From Amylostereum areolatum (lineage: Eukaryota > Basidiomycota > Agaricomycetes > Russulales > Stereaceae), in assembly GCA_012932865.1 (NCBI GenBank), contig SAXG01000052.1, forward strand, positions 62,001-126,000: 64,000 bases of DNA, read 5' to 3'. The notes beneath the pieces are model-generated. The model had not been told where the DNA came from. It saw nothing but the letters and a program-made list of their open reading frames with translations, and made no database searches. The position numbers were made by a program, and so were the translations under genes. Of this stretch, positions 1-12,708 are shown piece by piece; within the stretch, counting starts at the first letter, position 1, and every line of letters begins with the position of its first letter.

Positions 1-299
1 GACCGTTACGATCTCCAGCGGAGGATACCCACATGCTCTACGTATACACACGCCTCCGTACCGCATGAGCTCTCGCATTAACTACATTTACCGCCTGCTT
101 TTGTAACCTTTTTTTTTTCTCTTCTCTTTTTCTCCCTTGTAACGGTCTCGTCTCGCACGCAATCCATACATGCCCCTTCGGGGGCGGTTTCCCGTACCTC
201 CCGCGTCGCAAGCTCCCGCCTCACGCTTAGGCCGCACGAAATCAAGCCTGATTCGAAAGCAGTACATAGACGCCCGAGTAGTCATTATAGACTGGGTAA

Positions 300-2129
300 A
301 TGCGTATTAGCATGGTCCATACTGAATTCGGGGAAGGCGATTGTTTAGTCGCAAGCTCAATCAAGCCGAGATTCACAACTTACCTTCGCTGCAGCGACGA
401 ACGCGGCCATTCCGCTTGTAGTAGCTTCTGGAGAGAAGATGGAACCTCCTTGGTCCGGTGCATACCACACCGACCCGACATCATTGTTGGCCCTTTTTCC
501 AAAGTGGAAAGCTGCCGATGACTGAGCCCCAAGGAACGCGCTGTACTTGGAGGTGCGAGCAGGATCCGCAGCTTTGTCGAGGTAATACTGGAGGTGCTTC
601 GTCCATATGCCCTGTGATAAATAACCGGTTTGTTATGGATCAAGGATGAGATAAATAGGAGCAGACCTTGAATATTTGCTACAAATAAGCAAAAGGGTCA
701 GCGATCATCTCATAGATATGTGGACCACGAGCTGTGTGGGAATACCTGGTCGTGATCGCAGGTCGAGATCGTGGCGTCATCGCATGACTCCTTGAGCACG
801 TTGTTGACAGTCAGATGGGTGATGGTCGCGTCCAATGTGACCTCGGCTATATCGAGTAACTCTGTGTTCGAGCTTCCCGTAGCCGCATACAACGCGGCAA
901 GCCCGGAGGCAATAACACCCTACAAGGAATTAGACCGCATAATCGTTCGCTGGAGACGATACATAGCTTACCTGATTGTAAGTCCAGGTCGTCTTGGTCG
1001 CGATAAATTGTGAATATGGCAAGCCTCCAGATGCAATCGAATAAGTACCTGGCCGTTGTTCTGGCAAGTATTGGAGTCAAGACCGTCGTTATACAGACCA
1101 TCCGAATTGCGCATCCCCGAGGTATTCACTGACATGCAATGAGCGGTCACGTCGTGCTCCCATCGATCAGAGAAAGATCTGGATACATACGCCAGTTCCA
1201 AACCTGCGAATTTGGCTTCTGAGCACATGGACCTGACATGGGGATTGTTGAAGAAGACATACATTATTGGCATTCGTGAGATACTTCTGATCGTTCGTCC
1301 GTTGGAAACCTTCCGCGGAGGTGAGGAGAAAGAGCTCGTTCGTGATGGCGTTCTTATACGTGTGAGCCGATGACCACCACACTATACGAGGGTCAGCAGC
1401 AATCTTCCTAGAGAATATAGCTGACGAACCGCCTCCTCCGCAAGTGTTGTCATACTCGGCCGCAATTATATCGTAGATTGTCCCGGCTGCATTCTGCCCA
1501 TATCTCGCGTTAATTGACGCGAGGAGGGCGCTGTGTCGCTCACCATAAACGCGTCGATGGACTGTTGGTGAGCAGCGCGGTAATCGGCAATTTTCCACAG
1601 GGCTAAAATGATCCACTATAAAAACGACGAGGTTTCAGTTGAATATAACGGAAGTGACACATTACTATCCACCTGCGCGTCGTCGTTGCTTCCACTGATG
1701 ATGTCGGCCCAATTGGTGGAGGGGTCCTCAGCAGCCTTGCCGATGCGTGATGTATCGCCCACGCTGGCCCACGTCGTTGTACCGGCAGCAAGCATGAGGT
1801 TATGCAAGTCCTCCACCGCATTCTATGATAGCTAGTCAAGTGCATATCATCTGGGAGAGTTGAGAATGCTACGTACCGAGTCAGTCCACAGCTCGCCTTG
1901 GTTGTACTGTCCAGTACTCGCGACGTAGTACGTCTGGAGCTGAGTGGCGACCGTCTGAGGGGAGGTTAGAAATAGTTAGAAGAAGGACAGAACAAAGCCT
2001 GGCATGTACCGCGGCAGTGTCGAGTGTTGCTTGACATTGACGCGCCTGGAGCCGGCCTGTAACGGCAGAAAGGGCGGCGAAACCTCCAAGGAAAGCCAAA
2101 GTCCCTCTGATACCAGAATACATGTACAC
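300..2129 (-). CDS. GH76 alpha-1,6-mannanase (Dcw1/Dfg5-like), multi-exon; C-terminal end unresolved
   Basis: Glycoside hydrolase family 76, mannan endo-1,6-alpha-mannosidase type. In fungi these act at the cell surface on alpha-1,6-mannan and help cross-link GPI proteins into the wall. The chosen start at 2129 gives a hydrophobic secretion signal (GTLAFLGGFAALSAV). Exons that splice cleanly are about 2129-2010, 1954-1877, then the exon ending in SNDDAQ joined to WIILALWKIADYR. The Asp-Asp in that exon matches the GH76 catalytic pair. A later junction gives CGGG/VWWSSAHTYKNAITNELF, another GH76 signature. Coding sequence is readable down to about 380, where a donor (GTAAGT) follows GMAAFVAAAK. 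The last exon is not clear, so the 300 boundary is approximate. The 1-300 stretch shows nothing else I can support. Family is confident; the exact C-terminus is not. Confidence 0.8.
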
Positions 2130-2481
2130 GAGAAACCTGAGGCGTGTAGAGAGGGGACGATGCGGGCAAGCGGGTTTGAGATCGTATTTGAAGGCCGTGG
2201 ACCTTTCAGATGCCAGTGGATCTCACATACCTCGGGGAGGCCACACTTATATATTATCGCGACTGGTGCTGAGGCGTCAAACGTGAAGGACCCTGAGAAT
2301 GCGAAGATTGAATATAGGTTCCATCAGGAGCCTGACAGTGACAAGAGCAGCCTCAGCCAGAAAGGTCGCCGGTAGTTGTCTGAAGTAGGATTCGGATCGC
2401 GCGTCTCGCGCTTACAGATTCCGAGTCCCAGGCTCCAGCTGCCCTTCCTCCGACCACGACAAGTAATTACCGATACCAACC
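2130..2481. promoter_or_regulatory. Divergent intergenic region between GH76 and TRAPPC13 genes
   Basis: A 352-bp gap lies between the two divergent start codons, so it must hold both promoters. An open frame crosses it on the plus strand, but it has no recognisable domain and no splice support, and I treat it as chance. No TATA box or repeat stands out. Confidence 0.4.
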
Positions 2482-4666
2482 ATGGACGGACCCGGGCATC
2501 TGTTGTCCCTCAAGGTTATGCGGGTCTCTGTACGCCATCTCTCTTATTGTTTGCCATCGTCTGCTCATCGTTGCTGTGCCGAAACATAAGTAGCGGCCCG
2601 CTCTTGGAACTGCCTGGGAGCCTTTCTACTCCAGCTCTCCGTCCTTCTCTGCCCATTCCACCGCATTGGTTTTATCGCTCCAAGGAAAAACACCCCTTGA
2701 AGGTCACCCCAAGACACTTCGCGATCTCACCAACGCATCTGAACTCCTCACTCTTCCTTCATCCTTTGGCGCTATTCAACTGGGCGAAACGTTTTCCGGT
2801 GCCCTCGCCGTCAACAACGAGACTGCGGCTAGCATCGATGGAGTGTTACTTCGTGTCGAGATGCAGACAGCTACGAACAAGGTATTACTGGTGGAACTTG
2901 GAGGGCCTATCCAGACGCTTGCTCCCGGAGACACGATGGAAACCGTGGTCAATCATGAAATCAAGGAGCTAGGTCAGCATGTACTGGCATGTACTGTGTC
3001 GTACAGGTCTCCTCCTGGCGCGAGGCTTCTTCCAGTACCTGCCGAGACAGGCGGTGATCCAAATGTACAGACTTTCAGGAAGTTCTACAAATTCGCAGTG
3101 CGTTGTTTATGCTTTGTGACATCCGCTTTCCGTTTCATTCCAAATAGGTCACCAACCCTCTCTCCGTCAAAACCAAGGTCCATGTGCCGCGTTCTCCGTC
3201 AGCAAACTTGTCTCGCACAGAAAGAGAGAAAGTTTTCCTCGAAATTCATATCCAAAACCTGACTCCGGAACCTATGTGGTTCGAGCGCATGGTGTTGGAT
3301 CCTGCACCGGGCTGGGAAGTTCAGGATGCAAACCAGCTTGCTTCGTCGAAGTCAAGCTCTTCCGACGAAACGTCCTCCCAGAGCCTTTTTTCGGGGTCTA
3401 TGGCAATGATGCAACCACAAGATGCCAGGCAATATATCTACATCCTAACCGCGACATCAATTCCAACTTTCGCAATCCAACCTGCACCTGGAACAGTGAT
3501 TCCCCTTGGCCGATTGGATATTTCATGGCGCTCTTCCTTTGGCGAACCTGGTCGGCTCCTCACTTCTGTATGTCTGTCATGTTTTTTTATGGCGTCCCAA
3601 TTTCTGATTTACATACTATCAGATGCTCTCGCGACGAATACCGCTCATACCGCCCTCGCAAGCAACTGCACCTCGCCATCATCCAGCATCTGCTCTTCCT
3701 CTTCATTTGCAACGCTCCAATACAGTCGCCTCTTCATCGCAGCCGCCATCGCGTCCCAGCACTCCTCCTATCGGGGTTGCCCCTCCCATACCTATTCCAT
3801 ATCGGCCGGCGTCGCCACGGACTCGACCGATGTCAATCTCACCACGACCACAAACACCTGTTACATTCACGGCAGCAGCGAACGCCATGATTTCCGTTCC
3901 ATTTCCCCCTCATATACCGGATCCATTGGACATCGATTTCGTGGTGCTAGACATCCCGCAAGGACCTGTGAAGATTGATAAGCCATTCACCGTCAGATTC
4001 TCGCTGGGGGTTTCTACCACATTGCGAGAGGGGCGCCGAAGAGTGGTTTCTCTAGCAGTACAACATGTGCAACCTCCTTCGTCACAGAAGACCGCAGTTG
4101 TAACTCCCTCTGTACCCCCGATCGTGGCAGACGTGGCCAGTCCGCGCGTCAGTCACGCTAGCCTGGGCTCGGTTGTTTCTGCACAGATCAGCAGAGCGAA
4201 CTCACAGGGCCCTATTCTTGACGACAGGCAGCTTGTCAATTCGCCTCGGCAGCACCGCCAAGATGGGGATCCGACGAAAGGGCTCCCTTGCCCAGAGCCA
4301 GAACGTGGAGACGAGGCAAGATATGCAAAGGTCAGGGGGGCGCGATTTTTGGGGCCTTCTGTTCAAATTTTGCCACCCGTTAATCTGTTGTCCCCTGTGC
4401 TCTCACGGGCGAACGACGGAGACAGTGACGATGAAGTGAGCGTCGACACGCATGACAAGACCCCCAAAGTGGAGGGATTCACGGAGTTTGAGATGAAGTG
4501 GATACCAGTGCAAACGGGGTTTGTGCGCGTGGGAGGGGTGAGGGTCTTGGCAGTGGAGGATTGGGTGGAGGAGATGATTGAGTCTAGAGGGGGAGGAATG
4601 GACAAGATGTCTCCAAGGACGTTGAAAGAGTGGGATGTAGTGGGAGAGTTGTGGGTTACTTCATAA
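2482..4666 (+). CDS. TRAPPC13: TRAPP complex subunit 13 homologue (TRAPPC13, DUF974 family)
   Basis: Subunit of the TRAPP tethering complex that acts on Golgi and autophagosome membranes in vesicle traffic. Four exons join in frame: 2482-2529, 2594-3097, 3148-3567 and 3623-4666, giving 672 codons including stop. The first exon encodes the family start (MDGPGHLLSLKVMRVS). Exon 2 carries the DUF974 core with LGETFSGALAVNNE, the LRVEMQT segment and the HEIKELGQHVLACTVSY block. Exon 3 has the WFERM and R-Y-I-Y-I strands of the beta-sandwich. The last exon holds a Ser/Pro-rich fungal linker (about residues 330-400) and the C-terminal IDFVVLDIP/FTVRFSL strands. No frame breaks. Convincing family match by motif order; the complex itself is inferred from the family. 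Confidence 0.9.
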
Positions 4667-4896
4667 ATACATACCTCTTTCCTTCTGTGCATGAAGTACA
4701 CATCTCTTTTGCGAATGACATTTTTCAGCATCTCAGTCTGCTTGTTTCGCGAGATTTCGCGATACGGCGGGACCAGGTTGTAGCCTGTAGGGATGCACGT
4801 GTCCGAGTCCAACCCAGGCGCGTCGACGCGACGCGTCCAATTTCTTTCCGAAGTCCGTCACGCAGGTGGTATCCTGTGGTATCGGCAATCCTAGAC

Positions 4897-6311
4897 ATGT
4901 CGAGCTCGTCTCTCGTCCGTGCCGCATTTTTTGCGGTCGGTGCTGTCGTTGGCGGTGGTCTGGCGACCGCCGTGAACACCCGTAGTAGAAGAGAGACCGC
5001 TCCGTCTGTCATCGTATCCCCTGCGCCACCGCCCGCGTCTTCTGTCTCGGTCCTTACTCCGTCGGCTAAAGCCACACTACCCATCGTTGAGGCCACTGTT
5101 AATGGAGATCTTCGTCTGTCGAATATGGCTGCACTCGTCCCGGTTCTCAAGCACGGAAATCCTGGTGCGCCCGTTCCGCTTACACGTCGGCGAAGAGTGG
5201 CTCACCTTGAGTTGCTTGTCGATGCAACAGGCCCGGTCAGTGATCTGCTCTGCCGGAAAGCCTACGTAGCAGCATACGACCGTCGTCTCCGTCATCCGGC
5301 ATGGGTGCGTGCTTTGTCCCCTACCTCAGTTACCGCCCATTTGATGTACCATGCAGACCGCAGAACACTTGACGCTTTCTTCCCTAGGAAAATCTGCTCG
5401 GACACCCACACCTTCAGGCTCTGAGACAGGTGACCGTCAAAAGTCCACCTTCCAAGAGGATGACTCGTTACCGGTGGCATTCCGCGCGCGCTTGCAGGAC
5501 TACTTTCGCAGCGGGTACGATCGTGGACACATGTATGTAATCCTTCTGTGACGTCCATGATGGAAGCTAAAGAACGGACAGGGTACCCGCAGCAGACGCT
5601 AAAATATCCCAGGCTGCCATGGACGAGACTTTTCTCTTGTCGAACATTGCCCCGCAGGTTGGTGTAGGCTTCAACCGTCACTGTATGTCACCACTGCTGC
5701 ATCCTTCCGTTTCGTCTGTCCATACCTGTATGCTAACAAGACTGCAGACTGGGCTTACCTCGAGGACTGGTGCCGACGTCTCACCGGCCAATTCTCGGAC
5801 GTATACGTTTTTACCGTGCCATTGTACCTCCCTCGCAAGGAGCCCGACGGCAAGTGGCGTGTGGTAAGCGCTAGCTTGCACGACAAGTTGACATCTGTAC
5901 TTACGCCCTGCACAGAGTTATGAGGTTATTGGAAGCCCACCCAATGTCGCTGTGCCTACGCACTTCGCCAAGATTGTGCTTGCGTCCCGACCCTCGTCGC
6001 CTTCAACTCCCGACATCCCGGAAATCTCTACCGGAGCATTCGTACTTCCAAACGCCATCATTCCAGATGAGGCACCTCTGGAAAGCTTTGTTATGCCAGG
6101 TTGGTCCTTATCCCATCGTTTAAAGTGTATACTCTCATAAGTTACAGTTGACGCGGTGGAACGCGCTGCGGGTCTGACGTTGTTCTCGGATGCAATCAAG
6201 GCCGGGTCGAAACACATTTGCAAGACAAGCAAGTGTGAGGTCATCGTGCGTCGTTTCGACGATGCACAGAAACGGCCGGAGACTCGCAGAGCCATCTCTT
6301 CTCCTCGGTAG
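4897..6311 (+). CDS. NUC1: Mitochondrial DNA/RNA non-specific endonuclease NUC1 (EndoG-like)
   Basis: Sugar non-specific DNA/RNA endonuclease of the mitochondrial intermembrane space; the family degrades mitochondrial nucleic acids and takes part in fungal cell death. Seven exons (4897-5164, 5231-5304, 5357-5532, 5582-5682, 5748-5863, 5916-6099, 6148-6311) sum to exactly 361 codons. An N-terminal hydrophobic anchor (AAFFAVGAVVGGGLATAV, about residues 8-25) fits a mitochondrial inner-membrane anchor. The catalytic DRGHMVPAAD motif, with the general-base His, is assembled across the exon 3/4 junction, followed by FLLSNIAPQVGVGFNRHYW. Upstream sits the family block NPGPVSDLL and the AYDRRLRHPAW segment. 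Intact, normal length. The start is the first Met before the anchor. Confidence 0.93.
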
Positions 6312-6436
6312 TCGCGTCGTTCGTCACTTACATCCGTTGGTCCATTATGCGTTGCCATGTATCCGGTTGCGGTTCTGTCAAGAGCTGGATCATGCAAAGG
6401 GGTGCTTCATTGGGACGTCTATGTATTAGGGTAGAT

Positions 6437-7482
6437 CTAGAAGTCAGAAAGCATATCCTTGACGCCGGTCCAGTACGCCGCATCCACGCGCTCCTCGATC
6501 TCCTGCTTGGTTAGCCAAGCAAAGTCAGTCGTAGACTTGCCGTCTGGTTGGACTTGACCAGCCATGATATGAGCCTTGTAAAAAAATACACAGGTCTGAG
6601 AGGGACGGTCAGCATGGACATACGCGAGCTGTGAACTGGCAATGTACTTTGGGGGGCGCAGACGAATCTGTGGGTGGAGTGGGCGGGAAGGTCTCGTTCA
6701 GGCCTATGGGATTCCGACTGACGATCCAACTATCCATGGCTTTTCCACATTGTGCAGCAAGATTACGTGCGGCCGCCTGGGTGCAGCAGATCAGAGACAT
6801 TAGAAGTAGCAGGCATAGGACAACGCACCTCATGGAGAAACTCCTGCTCAGCCACCTCGCCTACGGGGAACATCCAGACAGCCTTGTCAGCTTCCTTCTT
6901 CTGCATGAGAAGGTATAGATTCCGTTGGCCCTTCCTGTCCAGGCTTTTGACATCCTTAGATATGTCGCTCGCGTGCTTGCGTAGAGCGGTGGTCTGGTCC
7001 TCGTCCTGACCGAATTTCTTCAAATCTTCTGCAGTTACATCCGCGCCGGGCGCGAATTTGCTGTCGGCGCCAAATCCGGGTCCAAACATCTGGCGTTCCC
7101 TGCGACGCTCCTCGTAGTTGAACTTGGACTCGAGAAGGGAGCCAGGCTTGAAGTAGAACTCATGTGGGAAGGGGTTGTGCAGGGCGCGTTGAATGCGGGC
7201 CTGGTAGTTGTAGTACGCGCGTTCGAATAGAGTGGGAGTGCGTGTAAGAATCGGGGAACGGTTGAGGATGACGGAGGTTTTGAGGATAGGCCGTGATGGC
7301 TTCTTTGGACGCGTCGTTGGGGTAGGCGGGGACGCAGAGGCGGACGGAACGGTGGCCTCCGTCGCGAACGTGCGAAAGGCGCCTGCTGCGAACAAATCAG
7401 AGAGAAACGGAATAGCGCAATGGTAGCGACACGAACGACGGGAAAGTCTGCTACATGAAGCGAGGCGGACGGAGGAGGACAT
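6437..7482 (-). CDS. MRPL17: Mitochondrial large-subunit ribosomal protein mL46 (yeast MRPL17)
   Basis: Structural protein of the mitochondrial 54S ribosomal subunit. The start at 7482 opens a basic, Ser/Arg-rich presequence typical of matrix import. The family hallmark LFERAYYNYQARIQRALHNP lies near residue 95, followed by FEFYFKPGSLLE-like sequence and a charged linker (KKFGQDEDQTTALRKHASD). Three exons: 7482 to about 6829 ending LHE, then AAARNLAAQCGKAMDSWIVSRNP to SAPPK, then TCVFFYKAHIMAG to the stop at 6437-6439. The final exon has the Nudix-like FAWLTKQEIEE segment seen in mL46. No frame problems. Convergent with NUC1 (125 bp apart) and divergent from VMA13. Confidence 0.9.
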
Positions 7483-7648
7483 TGCGGCGGCCAGACTGGT
7501 GCTTGCCAGCGACTCGTTCTCGATTTGACCGGGCAGGGAATGTCGGGGCACGTGATCGACGCCGTGACCCCCGTCGAGCGCCCTCCGCGCCGCCGGCTCT
7601 CTCTTCCGTCCTCGCTCACCGTCGAGCATATAGAATAACGCGTCCGCC
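7483..7648. promoter_or_regulatory. Short bidirectional promoter between mL46 and VMA13
   Basis: Only 166 bp separate the divergent start codons, so both promoters and 5' leaders must fit here. The stretch is GC-rich, with CGACGCCGTGACCC-like sequence and no clear TATA box. Confidence 0.5.
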
Positions 7649-9498
7649 ATGTCCATCTCTCTCGTCGCAAACGGATATCTCAACGACCACTCCTCAAAGA
7701 TTCGTGCAAAGGAAGTCCCGTGGCCCGTACGTATCCGACCTAACTTTCATTCCGTCGAGCCTACAGCCGTCCCCAAGTAGGGATATCAACGAGCAGGGCA
7801 CATCACCCAAGACGAGCTCGCGCTCATTAAGAAGGTCGAACGTCAGTCAAGGGCGAAGACAGAATCAATCCTTCTCTCCGATGGGCAAACATATGCCCTC
7901 CTCTATCTCCGTCTACTCAACAAACTGCAGAGGGTAGACCCCATGCAATGGGTCCTTGTCCTCATCGGCGACGCCCTCACCGGTGAGTATACTCTCTTTA
8001 TGTTGTATGCACCCTAAGCTCTTTTAGATCACGACGAACGTGTCTCGCTCTTCACCCGAACGGTAGAGTCAGATCCTGACCTTCCGTACGGTCCTCTTCT
8101 CCGGCACGTCAATGCACCTCTCTTTCCTCCCCCGAATGCTTATCACATCTCTCACAGTGCATTTGAAACTCAAGACGAGTTTGTGCAGCTTAAAGCAGCC
8201 CAGATCCTCACCGTACTCCTCAGGTACGCTTAACATTGTCGCCCTCTCCGTAGATCCTAGCTTAATGGTCTCGACCTACGCAGCTCGGAATCCGCCAAAC
8301 TTCAACTACACCACCTCCTGCCCCTCCTTAACTCTTTATCCACATTTGTCCAAAGCCAGGCTCCTAATAAGCGCGATGTTGGCGTCCAATGTCTTGAGGC
8401 ACTACTTCCCCGTCCTGAAGTACGACGTGCAGTCTGGGCCATCCCTGGAATCGGCTCTGGGTGTGTTTCTGTTTCATAGCCAATACCTGCTTCCATTGAC
8501 GTTCCTGGTAGACTCGTCGAAATCCTCAAGTCGAACCCAGGTCCCCAAATGAGCTACCAAGTCGGATTTTGCTTCTGGCTGCTCACAGTTTGAGCAGGAG
8601 GTGGCGGAGCAGATCAACGCGTGAGATCTATTTACCTCATACTCGATTCGAACTCAAAATTCTTCAGTCGATTCGATGTAATTCCTCTATTCGTGAAGGT
8701 CTCTCAGGCCGCAGTAAAAGAGAAGGTTATCCGCGTTCTTGTAGCAACCCTTAGAGTGCGTTTCCCCCCTAATCTTCCTCCCACCATTCCTGACCTTCCC
8801 TCTACTTCTTGAAGAACCTAGTCACTAAGGCTCCGTCAGCCAACCTCCCTGCTATGCTTGTTTCTCAGCTACTCCCATTTACGACCAACCTCGCCACACG
8901 GAAATGGTCAGACGAAGACATTCTCGAGGACGTCCAGTTCCTTAGGGATGAACTCAAGACGCGCTTCGAGAGTCTGACGTAGGTGTTTTTGGGTTTTTAC
9001 CCTTATCCTCCTCAAGGGAGCTAATCTGCAATGATCAGGACATGGGATGAGTACACATCTGAACTTACATCAGGACACCTGTCCTGGGGCCCAGTACACG
9101 AATCGGAATTATTCTGGAAGGAGAATGCCACGAAGCTGAACGAGAAGGATTATGCGTATCTCAAGTACGGCGACTCGTCCATCTCTCTGACACTGTTGCC
9201 GACCGTCGATGCATTACAGGCAATTAATAAGGCTTCTGCAAGAGTCTCCAGATGCAATTGTATTGGCCGTCGCTGCTCACGATCTAGGACAGTACGTCAA
9301 GCACTACGAACGGGGAAAGAAGTGAGCATCCATACGTTTTCTAACATGGGGTACTAAGACGATCTGTTCAGAGTGGTCACCGATCTTGGCGCGAAAACCC
9401 GCGTTATGGAGCTGATGGCGCATGGAAACCCCGACGTTCGATACCAAGCGTTGGTGTCGGTGCAGCAGCTTGTCAGCCATCCGTGGCAAGCAGTATAA
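7649..9498 (+). CDS. VMA13: V-type ATPase V1 subunit H
   Basis: Regulatory subunit H of the vacuolar proton pump. It couples V1 to V0 and blocks ATP hydrolysis by free V1, acting on the cytosolic face of vacuole and endosome membranes. The start at 7649 gives MSISLVANGYLNDHSSKIR, the usual fungal N-terminus. Later exons give the helical-repeat blocks RAGHITQDELALIKK, DGQTYALLYLRLLNKL, FEVRRAVWAIPGIGSGLVEIL-like sequence, and the C-terminal domain with WGPVHESELFWKENATKLNE. The end has AHDLGQYVKHYERGKK then VRYQALVSVQQLVSHPW, all hallmarks of subunit H. About eight short introns. No internal frame breaks where I followed it. Shares its promoter with mL46. Confidence 0.92.
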
Positions 9499-9840
9499 CA
9501 CCAGAACATGTACGGAGGGATTGTGATTTTGTTGCCAGAATGTTCATGGACTACCGACGGATGGCTTCACGATGATGTGGTTCCGTGTTATTTTGTCGAC
9601 TATGATACCTGCATTCAGGATCGACGCTCTCTTCATTAGTAGAGAGTTGGCCTAGTTCATTACTACTCACGGGCCTACCTCGCACTTCATACCATCCATG
9701 AAAGATTGTGCGAAGCCCCTTGCCCAAAGTTGAATACAATTTGCATCTCCGTTTTTTGAGGCCGTACGACCATGTGACTTGTGCACACACCGTTGGTTCG
9801 TCGCAGTTCGAAAGCAAGCCAAAAACCAAACCTCCCCTCC
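9499..9840. other. Intergenic region, nothing recognised
   Basis: About 340 bp between VMA13 and the helicase locus. Open frames here have no family features, and no repeats or RNA signals were seen. Confidence 0.4.
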
Positions 9841-12708
9841 ATGCCACCACTACAATTTTGGAAGCCTGGAACACTAGGTCCGGGAAGCTCCCTCGATCGG
9901 GCCACAGATGGCGATAATGACATTGTGGCAAGCGCGCCGAGTTCATCTTCGTACTCCATTCAAGCACAGCGACAAAGACTACCCATCTTCAAGCACCGTA
10001 CGTCGACCTGTGCAATGCTCCGTTTCTCCACCATTAAACTCCGAGCGTTATAGGGAATAACATATTGTTCTGTGTTGAACGTTACCAGGTCGTTGTTGTT
10101 GTTGGGCAGACAGGTTCAGGAAAGACCACGCGTTCGTGCCCGTATTTGTTTCAATATTTGCATATAGGACTCACCACAGTTTCAGAACTACCACAGTATC
10201 TCTATGAATCTGGATGGGCGTCGGACGGCAATGTCATTGCCTGCACTCAGCCACGGCGCGTCGCAGTGACATCAGTTGCCGCGAGGACAGCAATCGAGAG
10301 TGGGTCGGTCCTGGGTGACGAGGTGCGCAATGTTCTGACTTTCTTTCTTTTTCTGATGCTCAAGATCACAAGGTCGGGTATACCATACGCTTCGAAGATG
10401 TGAGCAATCGCGAACGCACTCGCATATGCTACATGACGGATGGTGTGTTGTTCCGCGAAACACTTATAGATCCGCTGCTGAGTCGCTTTAGTGTCATTAT
10501 GGTGAGTGTGACTTTGCGGATGAGGTACCCCAATTCCCACTCTGTCTCATTTTTCAGGTAGATGAAGCACATGAACGTAGTGTGTACACGGATCTCTTAC
10601 TTGCCGTACTCAAAAAGTTTGTTCCAGTGTCGCTCCCCTCAAAGTCATCTAACATCCCAGTAGAATTTCTCGGAAAAGACCTTCCTTGCGTATCATCATC
10701 TCATCTGCGACACTGGATGCCACGGCATTCCGGGATTTTTTTTCTTCGGATGTTGACCATGACTTGTCAACTATCGTCAGCCTTCAGGGACGCGCATACC
10801 CCATTGAGGTTGCATATCTCAAGGAGGCCACATCTGATTACGTTCAAAAGGCGGCTGAAATCGTCATCTCAATACACACGCAGGTCGGTGTATTGATGAT
10901 GTGTCGCGAAATGTTGTTGCTCATTTTTTTCTTTTCAGTCAAGCGATGGAGATGTTTTAGTGTTCCTCACTGGCCGGGAAGAGATCGACCGTTGCCTGGA
11001 AATTCTAATGGACGCGGTTTCGACGTAGGTTTATGATCTGACTCATCTCGCGACCTACTGACAAGCGCTAGACTTTCAAAAGGTTTAAGGACGATCGTAC
11101 CCTTGGCGCTTCACGCGGGTCTCAGCACTGGGGAGCAAATGAAGGTTTTTGAGCCTTCGGCACCTCATACAAGAAAAGTCATCGTTTCTACGAACATCGC
11201 CGAGGTGCGTTACAACTGTGACCTGAGCGACTGCCCATCGCTAATCATATTTAGGCTAGTGTGACCATTGACGGGGTCCGCTATGTCATCGACAGTGGCT
11301 TTGTTAAGGTGAAAACATTTTATACTCGACAGGTCAACGGCGTTTTGAGAACATTATAGACTAGGGTGTATAATCCTTCAACCTGGACTCTCGTCTCTCA
11401 CTATCACGCCAATCTCGCAGGCCTCTGCTATTCCAAAGAGCTGGAAGAGCGGGACGTACCTCGGAAGGCATTTGCTATCGTTTATACACCGATACTGCTT
11501 TCCACCGGCTTCCACAAGTGACGGCTCCTGAAATTCACTCGAGTGGATCTTGTGTCTCCCATCGTGCAACTGAAAGCTCTAGGGATCGACAATCTGACAA
11601 AATTAGGATTGGCTATCGCTTCCTCCATCGCAAACCATTGCTCAAGCTTTGAGTGCCCTCATCGCAGATGGCGTCGTGGACTCAGAAGGTAGTCCTACGC
11701 CGCTCGGAAGAAAGGTTGCCGAAGTACCTTTAGAAGTCAGATTGGCGTGTATGGTATGTTATCGAGCTCATAAGTTCCACTACAAATATCTTATTCACCT
11801 TGCTTCAGCTATTCCGTTCTCAGGAATACCGGTGCGGGAATGAAATTCTGACAATCGCCGCGATGACCGCCATACAAGTCTGTCCCATATCCAGTCCGCT
11901 TCTGGATCATCCTCGATCTTATTCATTCTAGGATGTTTTCGTTATACCGGATGGCGCAGCGGGAGCATCTGCCGAGTTAGGAGCGTCGGAAGTTCATTGC
12001 CCAGGAAGGCGTGCGTCTTTTTGCATACTTCGTTGCGTTTCCCTTGCTCTCATCTTAGTCACAGGACCATCTCACTCTTTTAAACGGTCATTCGAGTTTT
12101 ACACGCGTCTTCATATAGTCTGACATTCTATTGCAGTGTATAACGCCTTTGTCCGGCTCGGGAAGTCTTCATCGTGGTGCAAATCGCATGCTCTGTCTTT
12201 TCGAGCACTGTCCCGAGCCGTGTCTATTCGTTCTCAACTGAAAAAATACATGGAGCGATTCTCTCTCCCTATGGAGAGCTGTGAGGGAGACGGGAAGCGT
12301 CTCAGGGAATGTCTCTCCCAAGGCTTACCGAAGAAATGGTGCAAAGTGGGTGGCAGATGGGACATACCGTTCCATCAGGGGGGACGTTGTAAGCTTTCCC
12401 TCTATTTTGTTTGGAAGTCGTATTCATGTCAAATACTCCAGACTTTGCACGTTCACCCAAACTCTATCATGTTTACTAGGAAGCCGCGGACGGGGTGGGT
12501 AGTATTCCATGACATGGAAGAGACTACCAAAATTCAGTGAAGCACATCACTTCTCTCTGGAGGAATGTTTTCTAATTATCACGCAGAATATCTATCATCA
12601 CTGAGGTTGAACCGGAATGGTATGTTTCTTCCCTGGTATTGTGAAGGTCACGCCCTTCACAATACTTCTCCCAGGTTGCTTCAGGGCGCAAATCGGCATG
12701 CCGGATAG
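9841..12708 (+). pseudogene. DHX35-like DEAH-box RNA helicase, coding frame disrupted
   Basis: DEAH helicase of the DHX35 type, a nuclear protein found with spliceosomes. The N-terminal half splices well: start MPPLQFWKPG at 9841, motif I GQTGSGKTT, PRRVAV, motif [10 protein letters not shown], motif III SSATLDA, then VFLTGREEID, VIVSTNIAEASVTIDGVRYVIDSGFVK. From about 11380 the frame breaks repeatedly. Extra single bases near 11384, 11433, 11538, 11605, 11981 and 12328 each push the family sequence (QRAGRAGR, motif VI; QLKALGIDNL; GAAGASAELE) into another frame. Between the breaks the residues are well conserved. The end (after ITEVEPEW) diverges and lacks the usual C-terminal APHFY block. 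Either a recently inactivated gene or uncorrected insertion errors; the sequence alone cannot decide. Confidence 0.8.

Noticed and set aside
2004..2375. Open frame of 123 codons upstream of TRAPPC13
   Set aside because: Overlaps the signal-peptide exon of the GH76 gene on the other strand, and no family feature is seen.
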